34,449 nt of DNA from SAR202 cluster bacterium. Lineage in GTDB: Bacteria; Chloroflexota; Dehalococcoidia; Lucifugimonadales; UBA3495. Location: assembly GCA_016872385.1 (NCBI GenBank), contig VGZV01000030.1, positions 1-34,449 on the forward strand, in the 5' to 3' direction. Made by a program: the position numbers and the translations under genes. The notes beneath the pieces were generated by a model. It saw nothing but the letters and a program-made list of their open reading frames with translations. It made no database searches and was not told the origin of the DNA. Positions 7,943 to 15,478 of this stretch are shown in pieces. The first letter of the stretch is position 1. Every line of letters starts with the position of its first letter.

Positions 7943-8233
7943 ATGCCGCCGCAGAGTGAGGTCTTTCTCCTGAAGTCCTGCCCGCGGTGCGGCGGTGATT
8001 TGATCCTTGACGAGGGCGACTGGCTGTGCCTGCAATGCGGCAGATATTTTTACGCCCGACAGGAAGTTTCAGGCAATACCCACTGGCGGCGCTGGCTGAA
8101 CCTGCCAGCCCCGGAGGACCGGGGCAAAGCAGCCAGCGGCCCTTTTTGCTCATCCCAGGATAATGCCCGTGGCGTTGCACTGGGGTTTGCAACACGCATT
8201 CTCCTGCAAGGGAGTGCCGCGCCGTGGCAGTAG
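7943..8233 (+). CDS. Small zinc-ribbon protein, function unknown
   Basis: The protein is 96 aa. The ATG at 7943 has GAGG 5 nt upstream. Residues 12-36 form a compact zinc ribbon (CPRCGG near 13-18, CLQCG near 30-34), the type seen in small nucleic-acid-binding or TFIIB-like ribbons. The C-terminal 50 residues show no motif. The end overlaps the next gene by 10 nt, suggesting translational coupling, and both lie behind the LexA-box-like promoter. The family is not recognised. Confidence 0.6.
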   Translation: MPPQSEVFLLKSCPRCGGDLILDEGDWLCLQCGRYFYARQEVSGNTHWRRWLNLPAPEDRGKAASGPFCSSQDNARGVALGFATRILLQGSAAPWQ

Positions 8234-8760
8234 AACCGGGCGCTCCCACGGTAATGCTGGCCCTGGACGCCAGCTCTTTAATCACAGGTTGGGCAGTGTT
8301 CCATTGCGACCAGGTGGCTGCCACCGGACCCCTGGTATTATCCAGAGGGAACCCTCGTTCGCCATTGCCCGAACGGCTGCGCAGACTATGCCACGAACTG
8401 GACCAACTGGCAGACCTTTGGCACCCGGAGTTAGTAGTAGTCAGCCAGGCCTCTGGCATCCACTGGCGCGGCGGCTCCCGCCATTCCATACAGGCGCTGG
8501 AGGACTCTCTGTCCAACTGGAGTCAATGTAGGGGGCTTTTAGTAAGCTGGTACACCGCCCAGGAGGTGCGCCTGGCAGCCTGTGGCCGCGAACACGCCAG
8601 TAAGTCGCAATTGGCCTTTGCGGTGATGTCCATGCTGGGCGCCGTTGGGCAGATGCGCAGTGAAAACGAGTGGGAGGCTATGGCGGCAGGCTACTACCAC
8701 CTTGCCCTCGCCAGTGCCAGTAACCAGGGGAACGCTGGGGAAACACGAAGGGCGTCCTAG
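8224..8760 (+). CDS. RuvC-like RNase H-fold protein with altered active site
   Basis: The protein is 178 aa with a GTG start at 8224. The architecture follows RuvC Holliday-junction resolvases (about 160-180 aa): strand 1 LALDASSLITGWAV (Asp15), the strand PELVVVSQASG near 68-78, the YTAQEVRLAACGREHASKSQL block near 110-130 matching the usual P-x-x-VK...G.G.A-K-Q element, and the last helix NEWEAMAAGYYHLAL near 148-162. Of the four RuvC acidic residues the first is kept. The second (Glu of the AIE motif) aligns with Ser74. The final D-x-x-D pair reads as Glu149 and Glu151. It may be inactive, weakly active or specialised. It is translationally coupled to the zinc-ribbon gene and possibly SOS-regulated. 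It is called RuvC-like and not ruvC because of these changes and the absence of ruvA/ruvB next to it. Confidence 0.7.
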   Translation: MAVEPGAPTVMLALDASSLITGWAVFHCDQVAATGPLVLSRGNPRSPLPERLRRLCHELDQLADLWHPELVVVSQASGIHWRGGSRHSIQALEDSLSNWSQCRGLLVSWYTAQEVRLAACGREHASKSQLAFAVMSMLGAVGQMRSENEWEAMAAGYYHLALASASNQGNAGETRRAS

Positions 8761-8775
8761 ATTAAGGACGCCCTT
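8748..8775. terminator. Bidirectional hairpin between convergent genes
   Basis: A perfect 10-bp stem has AAGGGCGTCC (8748-8757) pairing with GGACGCCCTT (8766-8775) around an 8-nt loop that begins with the TAG stop of the RuvC-like gene. It separates that gene from rpsI on the other strand. No T tract follows on either strand, so it may act as a weak or factor-assisted terminator or as a 3' end stabiliser. Confidence 0.6.
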
Positions 8776-8803
8776 GCCATATTGGCAGCTTGCAAAGCTC
8801 TGG

Positions 8804-9214
8804 TTAGCGCTTGGTGTACTGGTGCGCCCGCCGGGCCCGCTTGAAACCGTACTTTTTGCTTTCCTTGATACGGGCATCACGGGTAAGCAAACCGTATTTG
8901 CGCAAACCAGGCTTCAACGCCTGATCATAAGTGGCTAAGGCGCGGGCAATACCGTGCCGGATGGCTTCCGCCTGGGCATTCACCCCGCCGCCCACTACGG
9001 TGGCCATCACCCTGAACCGCCCGGCAGTTTCAGTCACCCGCAATGGCTGATTGATGGTGCTCTGCCAGGGGAGCCAGTTGAAATACTCCTCCATGGGCTT
9101 GCCGTTAATCAGCGTAGGCCCTGGCTCGCCCGGGTACAAACGCACCCTGGCAATGGCGGTCTTGCGCTTGCCCGTTCCGTAGAAGTACCTGTTCTGCGTA
9201 GCCGGCTGCACCAA
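8804..9214 (-). CDS. rpsI: 30S ribosomal protein S9 (uS9)
   Basis: The protein is 136 aa with the typical N-terminus RYFYGTGKRKTAIARVRLYPG, the central GGGVNAQAEAIRHGIARAL segment, and the basic tail RARRAHQYTKR that reaches the P-site tRNA. The start is TTG at 9214 or the adjacent GTG at 9211; AGGGTAGG upstream fits either. It is the last gene of the long ribosomal cluster, 9 nt after rplM, and ends just before the hairpin at 8748-8775. Confidence 0.96.
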   Translation of the reverse strand: MVQPATQNRYFYGTGKRKTAIARVRLYPGEPGPTLINGKPMEEYFNWLPWQSTINQPLRVTETAGRFRVMATVVGGGVNAQAEAIRHGIARALATYDQALKPGLRKYGLLTRDARIKESKKYGFKRARRAHQYTKR

Positions 9215-9223
9215 TTTCTAAAC

Positions 9224-9670
9224 CTACCCTTCATTCCCTGTAGAGGGAGTCTTGATCTGTCCTTGATGAGGGTGCTGCTCACCCGCGTAAACTTTCAAAC
9301 GTCCCATCATCTCCCGGCCGCGGTGGTTAGCGGGCAGCATTCCTTTTACCGCCAACTGCAGCACCCGCTCCGGGTGGTTCTCCATCATGTTCCTTAAGGT
9401 GAAGGACCGCATATTGCCCACGTAGCCGCTGTGCCGGTAGTAAATCTTCTGCAAGGGCTTGCGTCCGGTGACTTTGAGCTTGGCGGCGTTGACCACCACC
9501 ACATAGTCTCCAGTGAGCAAGTGGGGGCTGAAGTCCGGCCGGTCTTTGCCCTGCAGCGCGATGGAAATGTTTCGCGCCAGGCGGCCCAGAGTCTGCCCGG
9601 TGGCGTCAATTACCCGCCACTGGGGGTTAAGTTTGTCCTGCTTGGGGAAATATGTACTAATCCGCTTCAT
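9224..9670 (-). CDS. rplM: 50S ribosomal protein L13 (uL13)
   Basis: The protein is 148 aa. Landmarks are WRVIDATGQTLGRLA near 18-32, the TGDYVVVVNAAKLKVTG core, YYRHSGYVGNMRS, and the VKGMLPANHRGREMMGRLKVYAG segment. It binds 23S rRNA early in large-subunit assembly. The ATG at 9670 overlaps the end of truA by 14 nt, so it is probably translationally coupled; rpsI follows as in most bacteria. Confidence 0.96.
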   Translation of the reverse strand: MKRISTYFPKQDKLNPQWRVIDATGQTLGRLARNISIALQGKDRPDFSPHLLTGDYVVVVNAAKLKVTGRKPLQKIYYRHSGYVGNMRSFTLRNMMENHPERVLQLAVKGMLPANHRGREMMGRLKVYAGEQHPHQGQIKTPSTGNEG

Positions 9671-10478
9671 GTGTTGTGGCCCTGACCTGAGACCTAAAAT
9701 TTGGGTATTTAACCTTCACCAGACACAGCCCGCAGGCTGGTGTTGAAGGCCATTGTAATTCCGGCGGGGCTCTGCCCGCCAGCACCTCTTCAATAATGCT
9801 CTCGGGCAGTTTGCCCTTGCCCACCTCAATCAAGAGACCGGTGGCTCGCCTAATCTGGTGAGGCAGAAACCCATTGGCCTCACTTTCGATTGTTATCGCC
9901 TCCCCAACCCTAGACACCTCCCATCTGGCCACTTGCCGCACTGTGCTCCGCCCAGGTGGAATGCCCACCGCGAAGGGGCGATAGTCCTTTACCCCCACCA
10001 AGGCCGCCGCAGCGCGCCGCATACATTCCTCATCCAGGCTATCCCTCACCCGGTGGTGCGTCCGCTGTAACAGCGGCGAAGGCCACGGCCGGTTCAGGAT
10101 TCGGTACACGTATGTCCGGCTACTGGCATTCCGCCGGGAGTGGAACTCCTCTGCAACCTGGTAAATAGACTGGACTTTTATATCAGCCGGCAGGTGAAAA
10201 TTCAAGCCTCCGATAATCCTGTCCAGGGGCAAGGGAGTGGCCGTTAAAAAATCCACTACTTGGCCAGTGGCGTGCGCCCCAGAATCGGTGCGACTGGCGC
10301 CTCTAACCCTTATATCCTCTCCTGTCAGCCTCCAGATACTGTTTTCCAGTTCCGCCTGAACCGTCGGCTGGGCCGCCTGCCGCTGAAACCCCATGTAGTT
10401 GGTGCCATCGTACTCTACAATCAAGGCCACGCGCCGGGCGCCGGGCGCCTGTTTTTCCGGCTGTCCTGCTCCCGCCAA
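9657..10478 (-). CDS. truA: tRNA pseudouridine synthase A (positions 38-40)
   Basis: The protein is 273 aa. The catalytic motif RGASRTDSGAHATGQV (about residues 59-74) carries the conserved catalytic Asp in RTDSGAHA. The N-terminal VEYDGTNYMGFQRQ and later NGFLPHQIRRATGLLIEVGKG motifs are standard. It modifies U38-U40 in the anticodon stem of tRNAs. A TTG start at 10478 is supported by AGGA 5 nt upstream; a shorter GTG start at 10430 would still include the whole domain. It sits between rplQ and rplM, a common bacterial arrangement. Confidence 0.94.
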   Translation of the reverse strand: MAGAGQPEKQAPGARRVALIVEYDGTNYMGFQRQAAQPTVQAELENSIWRLTGEDIRVRGASRTDSGAHATGQVVDFLTATPLPLDRIIGGLNFHLPADIKVQSIYQVAEEFHSRRNASSRTYVYRILNRPWPSPLLQRTHHRVRDSLDEECMRRAAAALVGVKDYRPFAVGIPPGRSTVRQVARWEVSRVGEAITIESEANGFLPHQIRRATGLLIEVGKGKLPESIIEEVLAGRAPPELQWPSTPACGLCLVKVKYPNFRSQVRATTHEAD

Positions 10479-10539
10479 CTCATTCCTGGACTGCGTTATG
10501 TTTATGCAGGAATCAGCCGTGGCCCGCTATACCCCTTTC

Positions 10540-10893
10540 CTAAACCAGTTCAATGACCGCCATGGGCGCAGCGTCGCCCTTGCGCGGCCCCAGCTTGACT
10601 ATGCGCGTATATCCGCCCGCCCGGCTGGCATACCGGGTAGCAAGTTCATCAAATACCTTGTGCACCACTTCCACGCTGGGATACTCGCTAAGGGCCAGCC
10701 GGCGGTGGTGCAAGCTATGCTCTTTGCCATGAGTGATGAGTTTTTCTACCGCGATGCGAGTCTCCTTGGCCTTGGCCAGGGTGGTGACGAGACGTTCGTG
10801 GCGGACCAGGGCGCCAACCAGACTGCGCATCAAGGCGGTGCGCTGGTCTTTATAGCGGCTGAGGCGCCGCCCTGCGATTCGGTGGGAGGCCAT
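10540..10893 (-). CDS. rplQ: 50S ribosomal protein L17 (bL17)
   Basis: The protein is 117 aa, the usual length. MASHRIAGRRLSRYKDQRTALMRSLV at the N-terminus and the VEKLITHGKEHSLHHRR segment are diagnostic. It starts 2 nt after the rpoA stop and is the last gene of the alpha-operon part. Confidence 0.97.
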   Translation of the reverse strand: MASHRIAGRRLSRYKDQRTALMRSLVGALVRHERLVTTLAKAKETRIAVEKLITHGKEHSLHHRRLALSEYPSVEVVHKVFDELATRYASRAGGYTRIVKLGPRKGDAAPMAVIELV

Positions 10894-10895
10894 GC

Positions 10896-12029
10896 CTAGG
10901 GTTCCTCCTTTTCTATGGACCGGCTTCCGCCGATGATGTCCGGCTCAAGGTCTGGTTTTTCGGTGGATGCGGCCACCCCAATCATCGCGTCCAGAGCGCT
11001 GCCCGGAAGCTCATCGTTCAGAAGGCCGCCATCTCCTTCTACTTTTTGGCCAGCCAAGGGGCCAAGGCCCCATTCAGCCAGCCGCCGGTGCAACTCCTCC
11101 AACGACTTGTCGCCGAAGTTGCGGATCTTGAGCAGGTCGTCGTCCGACATCTCCAGCACTTCACCCACCTTGGTGATGTGGGCGCGTTTGAGACAGTTAA
11201 GCGTGCGGGGCGACAGTTCCAGTTGTTCGATGGGAGTCTGATAGATTTCCACCGGCACTGGCATGGCGGGCCGCTCTTGGGCTGTATCCTGCCTGCGCGT
11301 AATGGTGCTGAAGGGATAGAAGTGTTTCACCAGGGTATCTGCCGCCAGATGGACTGCATCCAGGGGAGCGATGGTCCCGTCAGTCCATACTTCCAGCACC
11401 AGCCGTTCGTAGTCAGTTACCTGGCCCACGCGCGTGCGTTCAATAGCGTAGTCAACCTTGCGTATGGGGTTGAAAATGGCGTCCACCGGCAGAACCCCCA
11501 CCGGCAGGTTAGAAGTCCCAGTAGTCTCATTCTGATTGGAGGGCTGGTAGCCCACTCCCTGCTCCACATTGAACTCGATCACCAAGCGGCTGTCTGGCGA
11601 ATCCAAAGTAGCCAGGTGCAACTCCGGGTTGATTATCTCGAAGTCAGAGGAGGTGGCGATATCTCCAGCGCATACCCGCCCCTCTCCCGAAACTTCCAGG
11701 CGGATTCGCCCGGTGCGCTCGGCCTGGGAGCGAATGCGGATGCGCTTGATGTTCAGGAGGAGCTCCATCACCTCTTCTTTGACGCCGGGAATGGTGGTGT
11801 ACTCGTGTACGGCGTCCTCAATTTTGACCCAGGTGATGGCGCTGCCCTTGATGGAACTGAGCAGCACACGGCGCAATGGATTGCCCACGGTAATGCCGTA
11901 CCCGCGCACCAGCGGTTCCATCGCCAGTTTGCAGTAAACGTCGGTGGACTCCAGGATCCGTAAATCCGGAGTGATGGACTCAGGAACTCCCCCCGCCGGC
12001 CCGGAGGGGATAACAAAAGTGTCTAACAT
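10896..12029 (-). CDS. rpoA: DNA-directed RNA polymerase alpha subunit
   Basis: The protein is 377 aa. The N-terminal assembly domain (about 15-245) shows PLVRGYGITVGNPLRRVLLSS and the conserved HEYTTIPGVKEEVMELLLN. After a linker, the C-terminal domain (about 265-330) has IEQLELSPRTLNCLKRAHI and KIRNFGDKSLEELHRRLAEWGL, the helix-hairpin-helix that binds UP-element DNA and activators. A further tail of about 50 residues, acidic and low in motifs, makes the protein longer than the 315-330 aa common in bacteria. It lies between rpsD (8 nt) and rplQ (2 nt). Confidence 0.98.
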   Translation of the reverse strand: MLDTFVIPSGPAGGVPESITPDLRILESTDVYCKLAMEPLVRGYGITVGNPLRRVLLSSIKGSAITWVKIEDAVHEYTTIPGVKEEVMELLLNIKRIRIRSQAERTGRIRLEVSGEGRVCAGDIATSSDFEIINPELHLATLDSPDSRLVIEFNVEQGVGYQPSNQNETTGTSNLPVGVLPVDAIFNPIRKVDYAIERTRVGQVTDYERLVLEVWTDGTIAPLDAVHLAADTLVKHFYPFSTITRRQDTAQERPAMPVPVEIYQTPIEQLELSPRTLNCLKRAHITKVGEVLEMSDDDLLKIRNFGDKSLEELHRRLAEWGLGPLAGQKVEGDGGLLNDELPGSALDAMIGVAASTEKPDLEPDIIGGSRSIEKEEP

Positions 12030-12037
12030 GGGCGTTA

Positions 12038-12664
12038 CTACCTCGAGTAGTACTCAACAATGAGCCGGGAGTTGATACCCTGGGGCAAATCCTGGTCAGC
12101 GGGCAGGGCGTTAACCTGACAGGTCATTTGCTGCTGATCTAAAGAAAGCCACGGAGGCAATGGCCGCTTAGGGATTCCCTCAGTATGGTCCTTGAAAATT
12201 TGCCTGGTCTTATCCGACTCTTTCCAGGAGATGACGTCCCCCATCTGTACTTGGCAGGAGGGAATGTCCGTCTTAACGCCATTCACATGGAAATGGCCGT
12301 GCAGCACCATTTGCCTGGCCTGCTTGCGGGAATCAGCAAAACCTGCCAGATACACCACGTTATCCAGGCGGCGCTCCAGGGTCCGCAGCAAGTGCAGGCC
12401 CGTGGTGCCGGATCGTTCAAATGCGGCTGTAATGTAGCGCCTGAACTGGGCTTCCATCAAGCCGTAAGAGTGCTGCGCCTTCTGCTTCTCCCTCAAGTGC
12501 GCGCCAAAGTCAGACACCCGGCGGCGGCGGTTGGTCTGGTCGCCGGGCGGGTTATGGCGGCGTTCAATGGCGCAGCGCGGCGAATAGCAGCGGTCGCCCT
12601 TGAGGAACAACTTTTCGCCGGCGCGCCGGCAAAGGCGGCAGGAAGGCCCAGTATATCTAGCCAT
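12038..12664 (-). CDS. rpsD: 30S ribosomal protein S4 (uS4), zinc-binding type
   Basis: The protein is 208 aa. The ATG at 12664 is chosen because GAGAGG lies 5 nt upstream and the protein then begins MARYTGPSCRLCRRAG. The N-terminal Cys set (CRLC, then CYSPRC) marks the zinc-binding form. The S4 RNA-binding domain follows with RLDNVVYLAGFADSRKQARQMVLHGHFHVNG. It initiates 16S assembly with uS7 and in many bacteria represses the alpha operon. Confidence 0.97.
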   Translation of the reverse strand: MARYTGPSCRLCRRAGEKLFLKGDRCYSPRCAIERRHNPPGDQTNRRRRVSDFGAHLREKQKAQHSYGLMEAQFRRYITAAFERSGTTGLHLLRTLERRLDNVVYLAGFADSRKQARQMVLHGHFHVNGVKTDIPSCQVQMGDVISWKESDKTRQIFKDHTEGIPKRPLPPWLSLDQQQMTCQVNALPADQDLPQGINSRLIVEYYSR

Positions 12665-12677
12665 AAACCTCTCTTCT

Positions 12678-13061
12678 CTAGACCCGGCGCCGCTTGGGAG
12701 GGCGGCAGCCATTATGCGGTATGGGAGTAACGTCGCGGATGCTGGTCACCAGCAGTCCTGCGCCCTGAAGGGACCGGATGGCAGCCTCCCGGCCTGCTCC
12801 GGGACCCTTTATGAACACATCCACCTGGCGCAAGCCCTGGTCCATGCTGCGGCGGGCGGCCTGGTCGGCGGCCCGCTGGGCGGCGAAGGCCGTGCCCTTG
12901 CGGGAACCTTTAAAACCAACCGTGCCGGCACTGCTGTATGCAATGACGTTGCCTTCCGCGTCGGTAATGCTGACCAGCGTATTGTTGAAGCTGGAATAAA
13001 TGTAGGCCCTGCCCTGGGGAATAATCCGCCGCTCCCGGCGGCGCGACCTGGCTCTAGGCAT
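12678..13061 (-). CDS. rpsK: 30S ribosomal protein S11 (uS11)
   Basis: The protein is 127 aa from the ATG at 13061 (GAGGGG upstream). A longer open frame to 13217 overlaps rpsM and is rejected. [16 protein letters not shown] near 19-34, [14 protein letters not shown], and the C-terminal [18 protein letters not shown] are diagnostic. It forms part of the platform near the Shine-Dalgarno cleft. Confidence 0.97.
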   Translation of the reverse strand: MPRARSRRRERRIIPQGRAYIYSSFNNTLVSITDAEGNVIAYSSAGTVGFKGSRKGTAFAAQRAADQAARRSMDQGLRQVDVFIKGPGAGREAAIRSLQGAGLLVTSIRDVTPIPHNGCRPPKRRRV

Positions 13062-13074
13062 TCTAACCCCTCTG

Positions 13075-13467
13075 CTACTTCTTGGCGCCCGTGCGGCGGC
13101 CGCGACCGGCCACTGTGCGGCGCGGGCCTTTCCGGGTGCGCGAGTTGGTCCGGGTGCGCTGGCCCCGCACCGGCAGGCCCCGGCGGTGCCGCAGGCCCCG
13201 GTAGGTGCCAATTTCAATCAAATGGCGGATATTCTGATTGACCTGCCGCCGCAGATCGCCTTCCGTTGTGTACTCTTTGTCTACAATCTCCCGGATGCGG
13301 TCCAACTGGGCCTCGGTAAGCTCGTTCATCCGTGGAGGCGATATGGGGTCAATCTGGGCCCGCTCCAGAATCAGCGCGGCATTGACCGGTCCAACCCCAT
13401 AAATGCTGCGCAGGGCCACATGGGCCCGCTTCCGGTCCGGTACATCTACGCCAGCGATACGCACCAT
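13075..13467 (-). CDS. rpsM: 30S ribosomal protein S13 (uS13)
   Basis: The protein is 130 aa. [26 protein letters not shown] opens the helix-two-turn-helix domain, and the C-terminal basic tail [30 protein letters not shown] is typical. It sits in the head of the 30S subunit and bridges to the 50S. It follows rpmJ by 13 nt. Confidence 0.97.
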   Translation of the reverse strand: MVRIAGVDVPDRKRAHVALRSIYGVGPVNAALILERAQIDPISPPRMNELTEAQLDRIREIVDKEYTTEGDLRRQVNQNIRHLIEIGTYRGLRHRRGLPVRGQRTRTNSRTRKGPRRTVAGRGRRTGAKK

Positions 13468-13480
13468 GCAGTTTTCTCCC

Positions 13481-13594
13481 TTAGCCCTGACGCTGAGTGT
13501 GGCGTGGATTTGAACAAATAACCCGCACCACCCGCTTGCGCTTGATTAGGCGGCACTTGGAACACCTGGATTTCACCGAGGCGGTGACTCGCAT
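13481..13594 (-). CDS. rpmJ: 50S ribosomal protein L36 (bL36)
   Basis: The protein is 37 aa, read directly from the minus strand: [17 protein letters not shown], then [20 protein letters not shown]. It is the zinc-binding form, with Cys11, Cys14 and Cys27 plus His32 as ligands. It is of normal length and in its usual place between infA and rpsM. Confidence 0.95.
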   Translation of the reverse strand: MRVTASVKSRCSKCRLIKRKRVVRVICSNPRHTQRQG

Positions 13595-13613
13595 TGACTC
13601 TGGCCTCCTGGGA

Positions 13614-13832
13614 CTACTTAAACCTGTATGTTATTCTGCCGCGGCTCAGATCATAAGGGGACAATTCCACCAGGACTCGGTCCCCTGGCAAAACCCGTAT
13701 GAAATTCATCCGTATCTTGCCAGACACATGAGCCAGCACTTTATGTTCATTGGGCAGTTCCACCCGGAACATACCGTTGGGCAGGGCTTCCGTTACCTTG
13801 GCTTCTACCTCTATAGACTCTTTCTTAGGCAT
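13614..13832 (-). CDS. infA: Translation initiation factor IF-1
   Basis: The protein is 72 aa, the standard length. It is a single S1/OB-fold domain with [39 protein letters not shown], and the ending GRITYRFK. It blocks the A site during initiation. It lies between map and rpmJ. Confidence 0.97.
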   Translation of the reverse strand: MPKKESIEVEAKVTEALPNGMFRVELPNEHKVLAHVSGKIRMNFIRVLPGDRVLVELSPYDLSRGRITYRFK

Positions 13833-13838
13833 ATCCTA

Positions 13839-14684
13839 CTACGCCCGCTTGGCCGCCGCAGGCACAGTCAGAATCTCTGGGCCGCCCTCGGTAATGGCGA
13901 TGGTATGCTCAAAATGGGCTGACAAGCTGCCATCAGCCGTTACCACGGTCCACTGATCGTCCAGAATCCTGGTGTGCCAGTCACCCACATTCAGCATTGG
14001 TTCAATGGCGATGCACATGCCAGGCCGCAGCAACGGCCCTCGTCCCGGCTGGCCGTAGTTGGGCACCTGGGGGTCTTCGTGCAAGAAGCGGCCCACGCCA
14101 TGCCCCACGAACTCCCGCACCACTGCGTAGCCGCGGGCTTCACTGAAAGCCTGAATGGCGGCACCGATGTCGCCAATGCGTGCCCCTGGACGCGCCGCTT
14201 TGATGCCCTCTTCCAGGCTCAGGCGGGTTGCCTCCATCAAATCCGTAGATTCCTGGCTCACCGTGCCCACGCCAAGGGACACGGCTGCGTCGCCTATAAA
14301 TCCGCCGATGGTAGCGCCCACATCCAGCTTGATGATGTCTCCTTCTTTGAGAACCCGTTTGCCGGGGATACCGTGGACGATTTCTTCATTGACCGAGGCG
14401 CAGATGCTGGCGGGAAACCCGCGATACCCCTTAAAAGTGGGCTTAGCACCCTGGCGGACAATCTCTTTGTACGCAATATTGTCCAATTCCTTGGTGGTGA
14501 TGCCCGGCTCCACCGACCGGCGCAGCATCTGGATCACTTCGCCCACCACCGCCCCTGCCTCGCGCATGGCCGCCAACTCCTGGGAGGACTTGATAGTTAT
14601 CCCCCCGGAATACGGAGACGCCGAATTAGACGCGGTTTCAATTTTGCGATCGCGCTTCACCTTGCTATTGTACCCTACTGCCAC
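13839..14684 (-). CDS. map: Methionine aminopeptidase, type I
   Basis: The protein is 281 aa from a GTG at 14684, with an N-terminal stretch of about 27 residues before the conserved domain; the true start could be later. All five metal ligands are visible: Asp121 (KLDVGA), Asp132 (IGDAAVS), His195 (FVGHGVG), Glu228 (AIEPM) and Glu259 (FEHT). The substrate-contacting His104 is also present (EEIVHGIPG). It removes the initiator Met from nascent proteins. The order secY-adk-map-infA is the classic spc-alpha junction. The gap of 120 nt before it (14685-14804) is one of the larger ones in the cluster. Confidence 0.96.
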   Translation of the reverse strand: MAVGYNSKVKRDRKIETASNSASPYSGGITIKSSQELAAMREAGAVVGEVIQMLRRSVEPGITTKELDNIAYKEIVRQGAKPTFKGYRGFPASICASVNEEIVHGIPGKRVLKEGDIIKLDVGATIGGFIGDAAVSLGVGTVSQESTDLMEATRLSLEEGIKAARPGARIGDIGAAIQAFSEARGYAVVREFVGHGVGRFLHEDPQVPNYGQPGRGPLLRPGMCIAIEPMLNVGDWHTRILDDQWTVVTADGSLSAHFEHTIAITEGGPEILTVPAAAKRA

Positions 14685-14804
14685 CGCCTTGTGAACTCAG
14701 ACAGCAGGGAATATCCCAACTAATATCCGGTTTATGGTATTGCTTTCGCCTGCATCACGGCCAGGCAGCTTGATGGTGTTTTGGCCCGATAGCCCAGGAC
14801 AGCC

Positions 14805-15476
14805 TCAGACCTTCCCTTTACTGCCAGTACGACCCAAGGCTTTGAGCACCCGCTCATTTACCTCTTGGACAGTGCCGACTCCCGCCACCTCAACCAAAAG
14901 CCGGCGGTTGCGGTAAAAGTCCAGCACCGGCACAGTTTCCCGCCGGTAAACCTCAATGCGCCGCTTGATAGCCGCGGGAGCATCATCTTCCCGCTGATAT
15001 AGCTCGCCCCCGCAGGCAGGGCACCGTGGCGCTGCCGCACTCGCCGCCACAGTCTGCGGTGCCTGGCAACTGCGGCAAGTATACCGGCCGCCCAGCCGTT
15101 GCACCAGTTCGGCCTCTGGAACCTGGATGGCCACTACCTTCTCCAGGGCCAGCCCCTTCTCGTTCAGCGCTTTTTCCAGGGCTTCCGCCTGGTGAGGATT
15201 TCGCGGAAAGCCGTCCAGCATGAACCCCTGGACCTGGGGAAGGGCCAGGACCTGTTCCAGCATAATCCCAATGGTTATGGAATCGGGAACCAAAGCCCCC
15301 TGTTTAATGTACCTGGATGCCTCCTGACCCAAGGGAGTGCCTTCCCGCAAATGCTTGCGAAACAGGTCGCCAGAACTGATATGCACCAGACCCAACTGGT
15401 CTTTCAGCATTTGGGCCTGGGTCCCCTTGCCTGCGCCAGGCGGCCCGAATAGCACAATACGAAGCGCAACTGCCAA
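14805..15476 (-). CDS. adk: Adenylate kinase, zinc-binding LID type
   Basis: The protein is 223 aa. The P-loop GPPGAGKGT is at residues 11-19, DGFPRN at 88-93, and the LID domain (about 127-165) carries a zinc finger with Cys134, Cys137, Cys152 and Cys155, as in Gram-positive-type enzymes. It catalyses ATP + AMP to 2 ADP. The TTG at 15476 has GAGG 5 nt upstream, inside the 3' end of secY, and starts 2 nt after that gene's stop. Confidence 0.97.
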   Translation of the reverse strand: MAVALRIVLFGPPGAGKGTQAQMLKDQLGLVHISSGDLFRKHLREGTPLGQEASRYIKQGALVPDSITIGIMLEQVLALPQVQGFMLDGFPRNPHQAEALEKALNEKGLALEKVVAIQVPEAELVQRLGGRYTCRSCQAPQTVAASAAAPRCPACGGELYQREDDAPAAIKRRIEVYRRETVPVLDFYRNRRLLVEVAGVGTVQEVNERVLKALGRTGSKGKV

Positions 15477-15478
15477 TG

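Noticed and set aside
8224..8760. Canonical ruvC
   Set aside because: The catalytic Glu motif is not preserved, and ruvA and ruvB are not adjacent.
13062..13217. Extended rpsK reading frame
   Set aside because: It lies inside rpsM on the same strand; the standard S11 start is the ATG at 13061.
14155..14694. Long plus-strand ORFs opposite map, and similar ones opposite fusA, rpoA and rplB
   Set aside because: They are antisense shadows of conserved genes caused by GC-rich codon bias, with no family similarity or ribosome sites.
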